Assembly (NCBI GenBank): GCA_965267435.1 | Contig: OZ253960.1 | Span: forward strand, 5,456,001 to 5,520,000 | Direction: 5' to 3' | Length of the DNA stretch: 64,000 bases | Source of the DNA: JAWPMT01 sp965267435 | GTDB lineage: Bacteria; Bacteroidota; Bacteroidia; Cytophagales; Cyclobacteriaceae | Position numbers and translations under genes: made by a program | The notes under the pieces: model-generated | What the model was told of the DNA's origin: nothing | What the model saw: only the letters and a program-made list of their open reading frames with translations | Databases searched by the model: none | In this document: piece by piece, positions 52,127-60,148 of the stretch | How positions within the stretch are numbered: position 1 is the stretch's first letter | Layout: the number at the start of each line of letters is the position of its first letter

Positions 52127-52344
52127 TGGCGAAGCAGCAATCTATAGAGCAGGATGGAACTATAGTGGAGGCGTTGTCAAATGCAATGTTCCGTGTGGAA
52201 TTGCAAAACGGCCATGAGGTGATAGCGCATATCTCTGGAAAGATGAGGATGCACTACATCAAGATATTGCCAGGAGACAAAGTGAAGTTGGAGATGTCTC
52301 CATACGATTTGTCAAAAGGCAGAATAGTCTATCGATACAAATAG
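52126..52344 (+). CDS. infA: Translation initiation factor IF-1
   Basis: 72-residue OB-fold protein that blocks the A site during initiation: IEQDGTIVEALSNAMFRVEL, GHEVIAHISGKMRMHYIKIL. It starts inside the secY stop codon (TAATG). Confidence 0.97.
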   Translation: MAKQQSIEQDGTIVEALSNAMFRVELQNGHEVIAHISGKMRMHYIKILPGDKVKLEMSPYDLSKGRIVYRYK

Positions 52345-52385
52345 CTGAGGCGGATTCAGAAGATTCGTCAGAAAGATAAAGAGCA

Positions 52386-52502
52386 ATGAAAGTAAAAGCA
52401 TCGATCAAAAAGAGGAGTGCTGATTGCAAAGTGATCCGAAGAAAAGGAAAGCTCTATGTGATCAACAAGAAGAACCCAAAGTTTAAACAAAGACAAGGAT
52501 AG
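52386..52502 (+). CDS. rpmJ: 50S ribosomal protein L36, zinc-free form
   Basis: 38 residues: MKVKASIKKRSADCKVIRRK then GKLYVINKKNPKFKQRQG. Only one Cys is present, so it is the form without a zinc site. It starts 41 bases after infA and ends two bases before rpsM. Too short for a usual length cut-off. Confidence 0.95.
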   Translation: MKVKASIKKRSADCKVIRRKGKLYVINKKNPKFKQRQG

Positions 52503-52504
52503 TT

Positions 52505-52882
52505 ATGGCTAGAATTGCAGGCGTCGACGTACCCGATCGCAAAAGAGGCGAAATAGGTCTGACCTACATCTTCGGTATAGGCCGGAGTAGCGCTAGAAAA
52601 ATCCTGACGGAAGCAGGAATTGACTTTGATAAGAAGGTCGGGGAGTGGAACGATGATGAAGCCGGTAAGATCCGTTCTATCATTGCCGAAAACTTCAAGG
52701 TTGAAGGGGTTCTCAAATCCGAAGTGCAGCTCAATATCAAGCGTTTGATGGACATTGGGTGCTACCGAGGTTTGCGACACAGAAAGGGTCTGCCACTCAG
52801 AGGGCAGCGGACCAAGAACAACTCGCGAACCAGAAAAGGAAGAAGAAAAACTGTGGCTAACAAGAAGAAAGCGACTAAGTAA
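52505..52882 (+). CDS. rpsM: 30S ribosomal protein S13
   Basis: 30S head protein contacting the P-site tRNA. 125 residues: MARIAGVDVPDRKRGEIGLT, YIFGIGRSSARKIL, GCYRGLRHRKGLPLRGQRTK. TAATG overlap with rpsK. Confidence 0.98.
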   Translation: MARIAGVDVPDRKRGEIGLTYIFGIGRSSARKILTEAGIDFDKKVGEWNDDEAGKIRSIIAENFKVEGVLKSEVQLNIKRLMDIGCYRGLRHRKGLPLRGQRTKNNSRTRKGRRKTVANKKKATK

Positions 52883-53274
52883 TGGCGCAGAAAAGAAAAG
52901 ATAAAGCGAAGAAGAGAGTTGTTGTAGTGGAGCCTACAGGACAGGCCCACATCAAAGCGACTTTCAATAACATCATGATCTCCCTCACCAACAATCAGGG
53001 ACAGGTGATCTCCTGGGCCTCTGCCGGTAAGATGGGATTCAAAGGCTCGAAGAAGAACACACCTTATGCTGCCCAGGTGGCTGCTCAGAATTGTGCTCAG
53101 GCGGCTTATGATCTGGGTCTGAGAAAAGTGGAGGTGTTTGTCAAAGGACCTGGAGCAGGTCGTGAATCTGCCATCAGGACCATCCAAAATGTAGGTATCG
53201 ATGTCACCATGATCAAAGATGTGACACCACTACCTCACAATGGATGTCGACCTCCTAAGAGAAGAAGAGTTTAA
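52882..53274 (+). CDS. rpsK: 30S ribosomal protein S11
   Basis: Platform protein. 130 residues: GQAHIKATFNNIMISLTNNQ, AAQNCAQAAYDLGLRKVEVF, DVTPLPHNGCRPPKRRRV. Confidence 0.98.
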   Translation: MAQKRKDKAKKRVVVVEPTGQAHIKATFNNIMISLTNNQGQVISWASAGKMGFKGSKKNTPYAAQVAAQNCAQAAYDLGLRKVEVFVKGPGAGRESAIRTIQNVGIDVTMIKDVTPLPHNGCRPPKRRRV

Positions 53275-53295
53275 GATTTAGAGTTTCAGTATACT

Positions 53296-53901
53296 ATGGC
53301 TAGATATACAGGCCCAAAAGCGAAAATCGCGCGAAAGTTTAGCGAGCCAATCTTTGGTCCAAGCAAGGCATTGCAGAAAAAGGCGTACCCTCCCGGACAA
53401 CACGGAAGAGGTCGTCGAAGAAAGCAATCGGAATACGCTATCCAATTGGCTGAGAAGCAGAAGGCGAAATATACCTATGGTGTATTGGAGCGTCAGTTTG
53501 CTAACATCTTTGACAAGGCTTCGCGAAAAGCAGGTATCACAGGAGAGATCCTTCTGCAGATGCTCGAAGCGAGATTGGACAATACTGTGTATAGACTGGG
53601 TATCGCACCTACACGCCGTGCTGCCCGACAGCTTGTACTCCACAAGCACATCACCGTCAATGGTGAGATTGTGAACATCCCTTCTTTTTCAGTGAGACCA
53701 AATGATTTGATCGCTGTTCGAGAGAAATCAAAGTCTCTTGAAGTGGTGACCAACAGTCTGGCTGCGCATGGGTCCAAGAAGTACTCTTGGCTCGAGTGGG
53801 ATGCCACGGAGATGACAGGTAAGTACCTAAATGCTCCTTCCCGGGAGGAAATTCCCGAAAATATCAAAGAGCAGCTCATCGTCGAGCTTTACTCTAAGTA
53901 A
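53296..53901 (+). CDS. rpsD: 30S ribosomal protein S4, zinc-free form
   Basis: Starts 16S assembly with S7. 201 residues: KIARKFSEPIFGPSKALQKK, YPPGQHGRGRRRKQSEYAIQ, and the S4 RNA-binding motif RRAARQLVLHKHITVNGEIV. No Cys at all, so no zinc finger. Confidence 0.98.
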   Translation: MARYTGPKAKIARKFSEPIFGPSKALQKKAYPPGQHGRGRRRKQSEYAIQLAEKQKAKYTYGVLERQFANIFDKASRKAGITGEILLQMLEARLDNTVYRLGIAPTRRAARQLVLHKHITVNGEIVNIPSFSVRPNDLIAVREKSKSLEVVTNSLAAHGSKKYSWLEWDATEMTGKYLNAPSREEIPENIKEQLIVELYSK

Positions 53902-53929
53902 TAGTTTTTCAAGATTTAATTCATAAGAT

Positions 53930-54919
53930 ATGTCTATTCTAGCATTTCAGATGCCGGAGAAAGTGGTGATGGAGAAGGCAGACGATTTTCACGGTCTGTT
54001 TACATTCAAGCCCCTCGAAAAAGGTTATGGAGTTACTGTCGGCAATGCGTTGCGACGGATCCTGCTTTCTTCTCTGGAAGGATATGCTATTACCGGAGTG
54101 AAAATCCCCGGTGTCCTACATGAGTTTTCTTCGATCGAAGGAGTCGTGGAGGATGTGACTGAAATCATTCTCAACCTCAAAATGGTGCGCTTCAAAAAGA
54201 TCACCGACGTGGTTGACAATACTTTGACTGTCTCTGTGGCGAACAAGACGCAGTTGACTGCTGGTGATCTGGCTGGTGCGACAACTTCATTTGAGATCCT
54301 CAATCCTGATCATGTCATCTGTAATCTGGACGAGTCAGCCCAGTTCGAGATGGAACTGTCCATCGAGAAGGGACGAGGCTATGTACCTGCCGAGGAGAAC
54401 AAGCCTGCCGAGCAGAACTTTGGATACATCGCCATCGACTCCATCTTCACGCCTATTAAGAACGTGAAGTACAGCGTGGAAAATACGCGTGTGGAGCAAA
54501 AGACTGACTACGAGCAGTTGATCATCGATATCGAGACAGACGGGTCTATTCACCCTGAAAACGCACTTAAAGGCGCTGCAAAGATTTTGATCCAGCACTT
54601 CATGTTGTTCTCTGATCAGAATATGATCCTTGAGACCCAAGAGAAGGGAGAGCCTGAGCAGGTAGATGAGGAGTTGCTGCACATGAGAAAGCTGCTGAAG
54701 AGCTCACTCAACGATTTGGACCTGTCAGTACGTGCCTACAACTGTCTGAAGGCTGCTGATGTAAGAACCCTTGGAGATCTGGTATCGCTGGAAATCTCTG
54801 ACATGATGAAGTTCCGAAACTTTGGTAAGAAATCCCTGGCCGAGCTAGAGCAGTTGGTAGCGGACAAAGGTCTTACGTTTGGAATGGATCTGTCTAAATA
54901 CAAATTGGACGAGGAATAA
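53930..54919 (+). CDS. rpoA: RNA polymerase subunit alpha
   Basis: 329 residues. The N-terminal assembly domain has KPLEKGYGVTVGNALRRILL; the C-terminal domain after a linker has NDLDLSVRAYNCLKAADVRT and FGKKSLAELEQLV, which contact UP elements and activators. Its stop overlaps the rplQ start (TAATG). Confidence 0.98.
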   Translation: MSILAFQMPEKVVMEKADDFHGLFTFKPLEKGYGVTVGNALRRILLSSLEGYAITGVKIPGVLHEFSSIEGVVEDVTEIILNLKMVRFKKITDVVDNTLTVSVANKTQLTAGDLAGATTSFEILNPDHVICNLDESAQFEMELSIEKGRGYVPAEENKPAEQNFGYIAIDSIFTPIKNVKYSVENTRVEQKTDYEQLIIDIETDGSIHPENALKGAAKILIQHFMLFSDQNMILETQEKGEPEQVDEELLHMRKLLKSSLNDLDLSVRAYNCLKAADVRTLGDLVSLEISDMMKFRNFGKKSLAELEQLVADKGLTFGMDLSKYKLDEE

Positions 54920-55590
54920 TGAGACACGGTAAGAAATTCAATCACCTTGGGAGGACGGCCTCGCATAGAAGCGCCATGCTTTCCAATATGGCTTCGTCGC
55001 TCATCAAGCACAAGCGTATCAACACGACGGTGGCGAAGGCCAAAGCGCTTCGTAAGTACGTGGAGCCTCTGATCACGAAAGCCAAAGACAATACTACGCA
55101 TTCTCGTCGGGTAGTATTCTCCTACTTGCAAGACAAGGAGTCTGTCAATGAACTCTTTGGGACAGTTGCTGACAAGGTAGCTGAGAGACCAGGAGGATAT
55201 ACGAGGATCTTGAAGACCGGTGCTCGTTTGGGAGATAATGCCGAGATGTGCGTCATGGAACTTGTGGACTTCAACGAGCTGCTGTTGCAGGATGACAAGC
55301 CGGCCAAAGCAAAGACCAGAAGATCACGACGAGGTAGCAAAGGCAAGAAAGCCGAGGCAGAGACAGCTGTGGAGGAAGTAGTAGAAGAAGTAGCAGTAGC
55401 TGAGGAAGCAGTCGTCGAAGAGGAGTCTGCGGTGGAAGAAGCCGAAACTGAGGCTGTAGCTGAAGCAGAGGAGGTCACTGAAGAGCCTGCCGCTGAAGCT
55501 GCTCCTGAAGCCGAAGCTGCAACAGAAGAGGAAGCATCCTCTGAGGCGGAAGAACCCGCTGAAGGTGATGAGGAGAAGAAAGAAGATTGA
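54919..55590 (+). CDS. rplQ: 50S ribosomal protein L17 with a long acidic tail
   Basis: The L17 core is residues 1-123: MRHGKKFNHLGRTASHRSAM, KAKALRKYVEPLITKAKDNT, and the end NAEMCVMELVDFNE. A basic linker (about 128-144, KAKTRRSRRGSKGKK) leads to about 79 residues made almost wholly of Glu, Ala, Val and some Ser/Thr/Pro. Total 223 residues against about 125 for E. coli. The tail is low-complexity and highly negative, odd for an RNA-binding protein. Confidence 0.97.
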   Translation: MRHGKKFNHLGRTASHRSAMLSNMASSLIKHKRINTTVAKAKALRKYVEPLITKAKDNTTHSRRVVFSYLQDKESVNELFGTVADKVAERPGGYTRILKTGARLGDNAEMCVMELVDFNELLLQDDKPAKAKTRRSRRGSKGKKAEAETAVEEVVEEVAVAEEAVVEEESAVEEAETEAVAEAEEVTEEPAAEAAPEAEAATEEEASSEAEEPAEGDEEKKED

Positions 55591-55616
55591 AAGAAATTTC
55601 CATTTAGATCTATAGA

Positions 55617-55646
55617 GGGCCAGCTATCAAAGCTGGCCCTTTTTTA
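55617..55646 (+). terminator. Terminator of the alpha operon
   Basis: GGGCCAGCT/AGCTGGCCC, 9 bp perfect, loop ATCAA, followed by seven T. It ends the rplC-rplQ supercluster. Confidence 0.92.
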
Positions 55647-55679
55647 TTGCATGGAGCAAAAGAGAATTTTATACTTTTG
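55647..55679 (+). promoter_or_regulatory. Promoter of carA-eno with almost no leader
   Basis: TTG (55647-55649), 22 bases, TACTTTTG (55672-55679). The carA ATG is at 55686, only six bases beyond the element, so the message would start at or within about three bases of the start codon. Confidence 0.65.
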
Positions 55680-55685
55680 CGACGC

Positions 55686-56816
55686 ATGACAAGACAGGAT
55701 ACAAGACCCAACCGAGAAAAGTGCATCTTGCTACTTGCTGACGGTTCTGTTTATGAAGGATATGCCATAGGGAAGCGGGGGACCTCCGGCGGAGAGATCT
55801 GCTTTAATACGGGCATGACAGGCTATCAGGAAATATACACCGACCCCTCTTACTTCGGCCAGATCATTGTTAATACTACCGCGCATATCGGCAATTACGG
55901 TGTTCACGATGACGAAGACGAGTCAGACAATCCTAAGATCAAAGGACTGGTAGTCAATGAGTTTACACACGATCACAGCAGAGAAACTGCTACGAGTAAT
56001 CTTGATAGCTACCTGGCCAGACATGATACTGTCGGCATTGCTGGTGTGGATACCAGACAGATCGTAAGGCACATCCGAAGCACTGGCGCGATGAACGCCA
56101 TCATTTCCTCGGAGATTTTCGACATCGAGGAGTTGAAGAAAGAGTTGGAGAAGGTGCCCAATATGGAGTCGCTAGAGCTCTCTACCAAGGTAACGACCGC
56201 CGAGGCATATGATCTCAATGAAGATGCTGATGGCTTCAAAATAGCAGCCTTGGATCTAGGTATCAAGAAGTCCATCCTCAGGAACTTCGTGAAGCGTAAT
56301 TGCCGCATCCGGGTGTTCCCCGCTCAGACAAGCTTTGAGGAGATGGAAGCGTGGGGTCCTGACGGATACTTCATATCCAATGGGCCAGGTGACCCGGGAG
56401 CTATGGACTACGCTGTGGAAACCGTCCGAAAGATGCTCAATGGTTATCGCCCGATTTTCGGAATATGCCTCGGCAATCAGATTCTTGCCCGAGCTGTCGG
56501 AATTGGCACCTACAAGATGCACCATGGCCATAGAGGTCTCAATCATCCTGTGAAGAACTTAAGGACGGGCTTAGGAGAGATCACTTCCCAGAACCACGGA
56601 TTTGCCGTGAATCTGGACGAGCTGAACGCTTCTGATCACGCCGAATTGACACACATTGACCTGAATGATAATACTGTTGAAGGGCTCCGGATACTGAACA
56701 GGCCTGCATTCTCTGTTCAATACCACCCTGAATCCTCTCCGGGACCCCATGATTCAGTATACCTGTTTGACGATTTTATCAAATTAATAACCGAAGATAA
56801 ACATGAGTATCATTGA
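55686..56816 (+). CDS. carA: Carbamoyl-phosphate synthase small subunit
   Basis: Glutamine amidotransferase subunit that supplies ammonia to CarB for arginine and pyrimidine synthesis. 376 residues from the ATG at 55686 (MTRQDTRPNREKCILLLADG). N-terminal CPSase domain (GEICFNTGMTGYQEIYTDPS), then the class I glutaminase with NGPGDPGAM, the nucleophile Cys in FGICLGNQ, and HPESSPGPHDS. carB is not in the window. Its end overlaps eno by 14 bases. Confidence 0.97.
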   Translation: MTRQDTRPNREKCILLLADGSVYEGYAIGKRGTSGGEICFNTGMTGYQEIYTDPSYFGQIIVNTTAHIGNYGVHDDEDESDNPKIKGLVVNEFTHDHSRETATSNLDSYLARHDTVGIAGVDTRQIVRHIRSTGAMNAIISSEIFDIEELKKELEKVPNMESLELSTKVTTAEAYDLNEDADGFKIAALDLGIKKSILRNFVKRNCRIRVFPAQTSFEEMEAWGPDGYFISNGPGDPGAMDYAVETVRKMLNGYRPIFGICLGNQILARAVGIGTYKMHHGHRGLNHPVKNLRTGLGEITSQNHGFAVNLDELNASDHAELTHIDLNDNTVEGLRILNRPAFSVQYHPESSPGPHDSVYLFDDFIKLITEDKHEYH

Positions 56817-58086
56817 GAGCGTGCACGCCAGGCAAATCCTGGATTCACGCGGTAATCCTACTGTCGAGGTCGATGTAGTCACTGAGAATGGCTTTGTGGG
56901 CAGAGCAGCAGTTCCCTCTGGGGCCTCTACCGGGGTCAACGAAGCCGTCGAATTGCGGGATGGTGACAAAGGTCGCTATCTGGGCAAAGGCGTTACGAAA
57001 GCTGTCGACAACGTCAACGAGATCATTGCTCCGGAGATAGTTGGCTACTCCGTTTTGGATCAGGAACTCATTGATAGCACCATGCGTGCCCTGGACGGGA
57101 CGGATACTAAGAGCAAGCTCGGTGCCAACGCGATTTTGGGTGTGTCGCTGGCGGTAGCTAAAGCTGCTGCTGAGGAGTGCGGATTGCCTCTATTTCGCTA
57201 TATCGGCGGCGTGAGCGCCCGTACCCTTCCAGTCCCCATGATGAACATCATCAATGGAGGAAGCCACTCAGATGCGCCTATCGCATTTCAGGAATTCATG
57301 ATTCGTCCGGTGGGTGCTGAGACGTTCTCAGAAGCACTCAGGATGGGCGCTGAGATCTTCCACCATCTCAAGAAGATTCTTAAGGACAAAGGGCTGAGCA
57401 CGGCTGTTGGTGATGAAGGTGGTTTTGCTCCCAACTTCACGGGTGGCACAGAAGAGGCGCTCGACAGTGTTTTGACAGCCATAGAAAATGCTGGCTACAA
57501 AGCAGGGTCGCAAGTGACCATCGCCATGGATTGCGCGTCTTCTGAGTTCTATGAGAACGATACCTACAATTACAAGAAGTTTGAGGGGGACAGTGGCAGC
57601 GTCCGGTCACGCGAAGAGCAGGTGGACTATCTCGCTTCATTGATCGAGAAGTATCCCATCGACAGCATAGAAGATGGCTGTGATGAAAACGACTGGGAAG
57701 GATGGCGACTGCTTACCGAAAAAATTGGTGACAAGTGTCAGCTCGTTGGTGACGACTTGCTAGTGACCAACGTGAAGTTCCTGTCGCGAGGAATTGCCGA
57801 GAAATGTGGCAACTCGATCCTCATCAAAGTGAATCAGATCGGTACGCTGTCAGAGACGCTCGCAGCTATCGAAATGGCGCACAAAGCCGGCTGGACGGCG
57901 GTGGTGTCGCACAGATCTGGTGAGACTGAAGACAGTACTATAGCGGATATCGCGGTAGCTACCAATGCTGGTCAGATCAAAACAGGATCGCTGTCGAGAT
58001 CCGATAGGATGGCAAAATACAATCAGCTGCTCAGGATTGAGGAGGCTCTCGGAGAGACCGCCCAATACCCGAGCAAAAAGGCCTGA
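56803..58086 (+). CDS. eno: Enolase
   Basis: Converts 2-phosphoglycerate to phosphoenolpyruvate in glycolysis and gluconeogenesis. 427 residues: ARQILDSRGNPTVEVDVVTE, VPSGASTGVNEAVELRD, GDEGGFAPNF, the metal ligands in SIEDGCDENDW, the catalytic Lys in LIKVNQIGTLSE, and SHRSGETEDSTIADIAVATN. It starts 14 bases before the carA stop, so it is translated from the carA message. Confidence 0.98.
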   Translation: MSIIESVHARQILDSRGNPTVEVDVVTENGFVGRAAVPSGASTGVNEAVELRDGDKGRYLGKGVTKAVDNVNEIIAPEIVGYSVLDQELIDSTMRALDGTDTKSKLGANAILGVSLAVAKAAAEECGLPLFRYIGGVSARTLPVPMMNIINGGSHSDAPIAFQEFMIRPVGAETFSEALRMGAEIFHHLKKILKDKGLSTAVGDEGGFAPNFTGGTEEALDSVLTAIENAGYKAGSQVTIAMDCASSEFYENDTYNYKKFEGDSGSVRSREEQVDYLASLIEKYPIDSIEDGCDENDWEGWRLLTEKIGDKCQLVGDDLLVTNVKFLSRGIAEKCGNSILIKVNQIGTLSETLAAIEMAHKAGWTAVVSHRSGETEDSTIADIAVATNAGQIKTGSLSRSDRMAKYNQLLRIEEALGETAQYPSKKA

Positions 58087-58111
58087 GCCTTATAAATCAC
58101 ATTCAAAATGG

Positions 58112-58139
58112 AAGGGCTGAGGGTTTCAGCCCTTTTTTT
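58112..58139 (+). terminator. Terminator after eno
   Basis: GGGCTGA/TCAGCCC with a 5-base loop, extended by AA/TT, and seven T. The T-run adjoins the -7 element of the next gene. Confidence 0.85.
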
Positions 58140-58140
58140 C

Positions 58141-58148
58141 TACCTTTA
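58141..58148 (+). promoter_or_regulatory. -7 element of the DivIC-like gene
   Basis: TACCTTTA fits TAnnTTTG except the last base and lies six bases before the ATG at 58155, again implying an almost leaderless message. Confidence 0.45.
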
Positions 58149-58154
58149 CATTCC

Positions 58155-58457
58155 ATGAAGAAGTTCCTGGATCGCGTCCCCCCTTTATTCAAAAGCTTCT
58201 ATTTCATGGTTTTCCTTGGGCTGCTAGTCTGGCTTACCTTTTTCGATTCCAATGACCTCCTGTCTCAATATCGCTTGACGGCAAAAAAGCACGACCTTGA
58301 GCAGACAAAGGCTTTTTATCAGGAAAAGATCGAGGAAGTAAAGAGCGACCGCGCGGCTTTACAGGATCCAGAACAACTGGAAAAAATTGCCAGGGAAAAG
58401 TACTTCATGAAAAAGGAAGGGGAGGATGTATACGTCGTCGTGCCTGCTGACGAATAG
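58155..58457 (+). CDS. FtsB/DivIC-type septum formation initiator
   Basis: A 100-residue bitopic division protein: short cytoplasmic N-terminus, one membrane helix (about 14-30, SFYFMVFLGLLVWLTFF), a coiled coil (about 38-70), and the family tail DPEQLEKIAREKYFMKKEGE. It would act with FtsL and FtsQ at the septum. Place after eno is also seen for ftsB in E. coli (near eno) and in other Bacteroidota. Confidence 0.88.
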   Translation: MKKFLDRVPPLFKSFYFMVFLGLLVWLTFFDSNDLLSQYRLTAKKHDLEQTKAFYQEKIEEVKSDRAALQDPEQLEKIAREKYFMKKEGEDVYVVVPADE

Positions 58458-58535
58458 AAATTTTTCTTCAAAGAGCCAAGCGAGCTTCGTGTTTGCACGA
58501 AATTTGAGGAGATCGTAGAAAAAATCACTAGGACT

Positions 58536-59075
58536 ATGTCAAAGGTTGCCGTTACATTTCTTGCATTGTGTCTTTCCACTGCGGCTCTCAGTCAAAGCAT
58601 GCAGATAGGGGACCGGTGGTATGCCGGAGGAAACCTGATATTCAACTCCAATCGTACCTTCGACAGCTTTGGTGGATCACCCCTCGTAGGTTACAAATTC
58701 ACAAAGGCTTTCTCTGGCGGGGTACGCCTGACCTATATCTATACGAAGGACAAAATCAACAATATCAAGGTCAATGCTTACGGGGGAGGACCCTTCCTTC
58801 AATACGATTTTCTACTACCCGTACTGGAGCTACCGGTGTTTGCCTATGGTGAATACGAAATGCTTACCTACGACCTGAAATTCCCGGCAGGCTTTGAGTC
58901 ACCGCCCAATGAGAACTTCAATAGTATGTTGCTTGGCGGTGGTGTTGCCCAGCGCGCCGGCAATATCGTCCTCAGCTTCATGGTACTCTACAATGTGATC
59001 TATACGGACGGAGACCTGGTACAACCCTACAATAGCCCTCTGGTATTTCGAGGGGGCATCAGTGCGGGTTTCTAG
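58536..59075 (+). CDS. Small outer-membrane beta-barrel protein
   Basis: A 179-residue secreted protein with signal peptide MSKVAVTFLALCLSTAALSQ. The mature chain alternates polar and hydrophobic residues with many Gly and aromatic residues (GGSPLVGYKF, GVRLTYIYTKDK, YGGGPFLQYDF) and ends in Phe, typical of an 8-strand OmpA/OmpX-like barrel. Function unknown. Its TAG shares the sequence CTAG with the stop codon of the convergent dehydrogenase gene. Confidence 0.8.
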   Translation: MSKVAVTFLALCLSTAALSQSMQIGDRWYAGGNLIFNSNRTFDSFGGSPLVGYKFTKAFSGGVRLTYIYTKDKINNIKVNAYGGGPFLQYDFLLPVLELPVFAYGEYEMLTYDLKFPAGFESPPNENFNSMLLGGGVAQRAGNIVLSFMVLYNVIYTDGDLVQPYNSPLVFRGGISAGF

Positions 59076-60148
59076 TGATGGAGAGGTACGTCGTACTTTT
59101 CGGCGAGGGACTTGAGGTCTTTGACGACAGGGGCCAGTAGGGGAATACCGTCTTTGCTCCTGATCGCTTCCATCTCTCGCTCAGGATCTCCCGGTATCAG
59201 TACCCTCTCCTGCCCTGGTACAGTCTCAGCTCCACGGAATCGGCGGAGCCAATTGTCCATGTGATCTTTAAATTCCTGCGTATCCCGAAATCCATCGACA
59301 CGCATTGCACCAAAGAAGTGGCCAATTCCACGTCCTACAGGGTTTGCGGAGGGCTCCAGGAAGGCAACAAAGGGAGGCACCCAAGGGCCATAGTTGGCTC
59401 CTGACAGCACAGCAGAAAAGATATCTACCATGGCTCCCAGCGCATAGCCTTTATGTGACCCGTGTACTCTGTCGCCACCGAGCGGCAAGAGGGATCCACC
59501 TTTTTGGATGCCATGGGGGTCAGTGGTAGGGTGTCCCTGGTCATCTTGTACCCATCCAAAAGGCGCTGCCTCATTTGTTCTTTGAAGGATCTCCAGTTTG
59601 CCGTTGGCGGCGGTGGTTGTAGCCAGATCCGCAATGAATGGAGCCTCCACACCGGAGGGGATAGCCACAGCGATCGGATTTGTCCCTAATAACCTGTCAT
59701 TGGCAAAGGTGGGAGACACCAGCGGACTGGCATTAGTCATGGCGATACCGATGCAGTCCTCCTCCAGTGCCATCATCGCGTGGTAGCCTGCAATGCCAAA
59801 ATGGTTTGAGTTCTGGACGGAGATCCATCCTGAGCCGCAGGCCTTTGCTTTGTCGATAGCTATCTGCATGGCCTTGGGACCGACCACCAGTCCAAGCCCG
59901 GCGTCACCATCGACGACTCCAGTGCTGGGGGTTTCGCGGATCAGCTTTATCTGCGCCTTGGGATTGATGCGTTCCTTTTCATACAACCGGATATAGCCGA
60001 TGAGTCTGGCGATACCGTGAGAATCTACGCCTCTTAGATCGGCACTTACCAGCACTTTGGAAGCCAGGTGGGCGTCATCTTCATTGCAGCCGATTTGACG
60101 AAATATTCCTTGACAGAACTCTGCCAAAGCTTCCGCTGAGTATATCAT
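59072..60148 (-). CDS. Ldh family (malate/L-lactate type) NAD(P)-dependent dehydrogenase
   Basis: 358 residues of the Ldh_2 fold, distinct from Rossmann lactate dehydrogenases. Landmarks: ADLRGVDSHGIARLIGYI, SVQNSNHFGIAGYHAMMALE, AMTNASPLVSPTF, LLGTNPIAVAIPSG and SHKGYALGAMVDI. The conserved His of SNHFG is present. The exact 2-hydroxy acid cannot be told; malate, ureidoglycolate and sulfolactate enzymes share this family. Its ATG overlaps the stop of the Ppx/GppA gene (ATGA). Confidence 0.9.
   Translation of the reverse strand: MIYSAEALAEFCQGIFRQIGCNEDDAHLASKVLVSADLRGVDSHGIARLIGYIRLYEKERINPKAQIKLIRETPSTGVVDGDAGLGLVVGPKAMQIAIDKAKACGSGWISVQNSNHFGIAGYHAMMALEEDCIGIAMTNASPLVSPTFANDRLLGTNPIAVAIPSGVEAPFIADLATTTAANGKLEILQRTNEAAPFGWVQDDQGHPTTDPHGIQKGGSLLPLGGDRVHGSHKGYALGAMVDIFSAVLSGANYGPWVPPFVAFLEPSANPVGRGIGHFFGAMRVDGFRDTQEFKDHMDNWLRRFRGAETVPGQERVLIPGDPEREMEAIRSKDGIPLLAPVVKDLKSLAEKYDVPLHH

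Noticed and set aside
55282..55590. Frameshift in rplQ causing a false C-terminal tail
   Set aside because: The tail keeps a consistent Glu/Ala/Val composition in frame to a stop 26 bases before a strong terminator, so it looks like a real extension.
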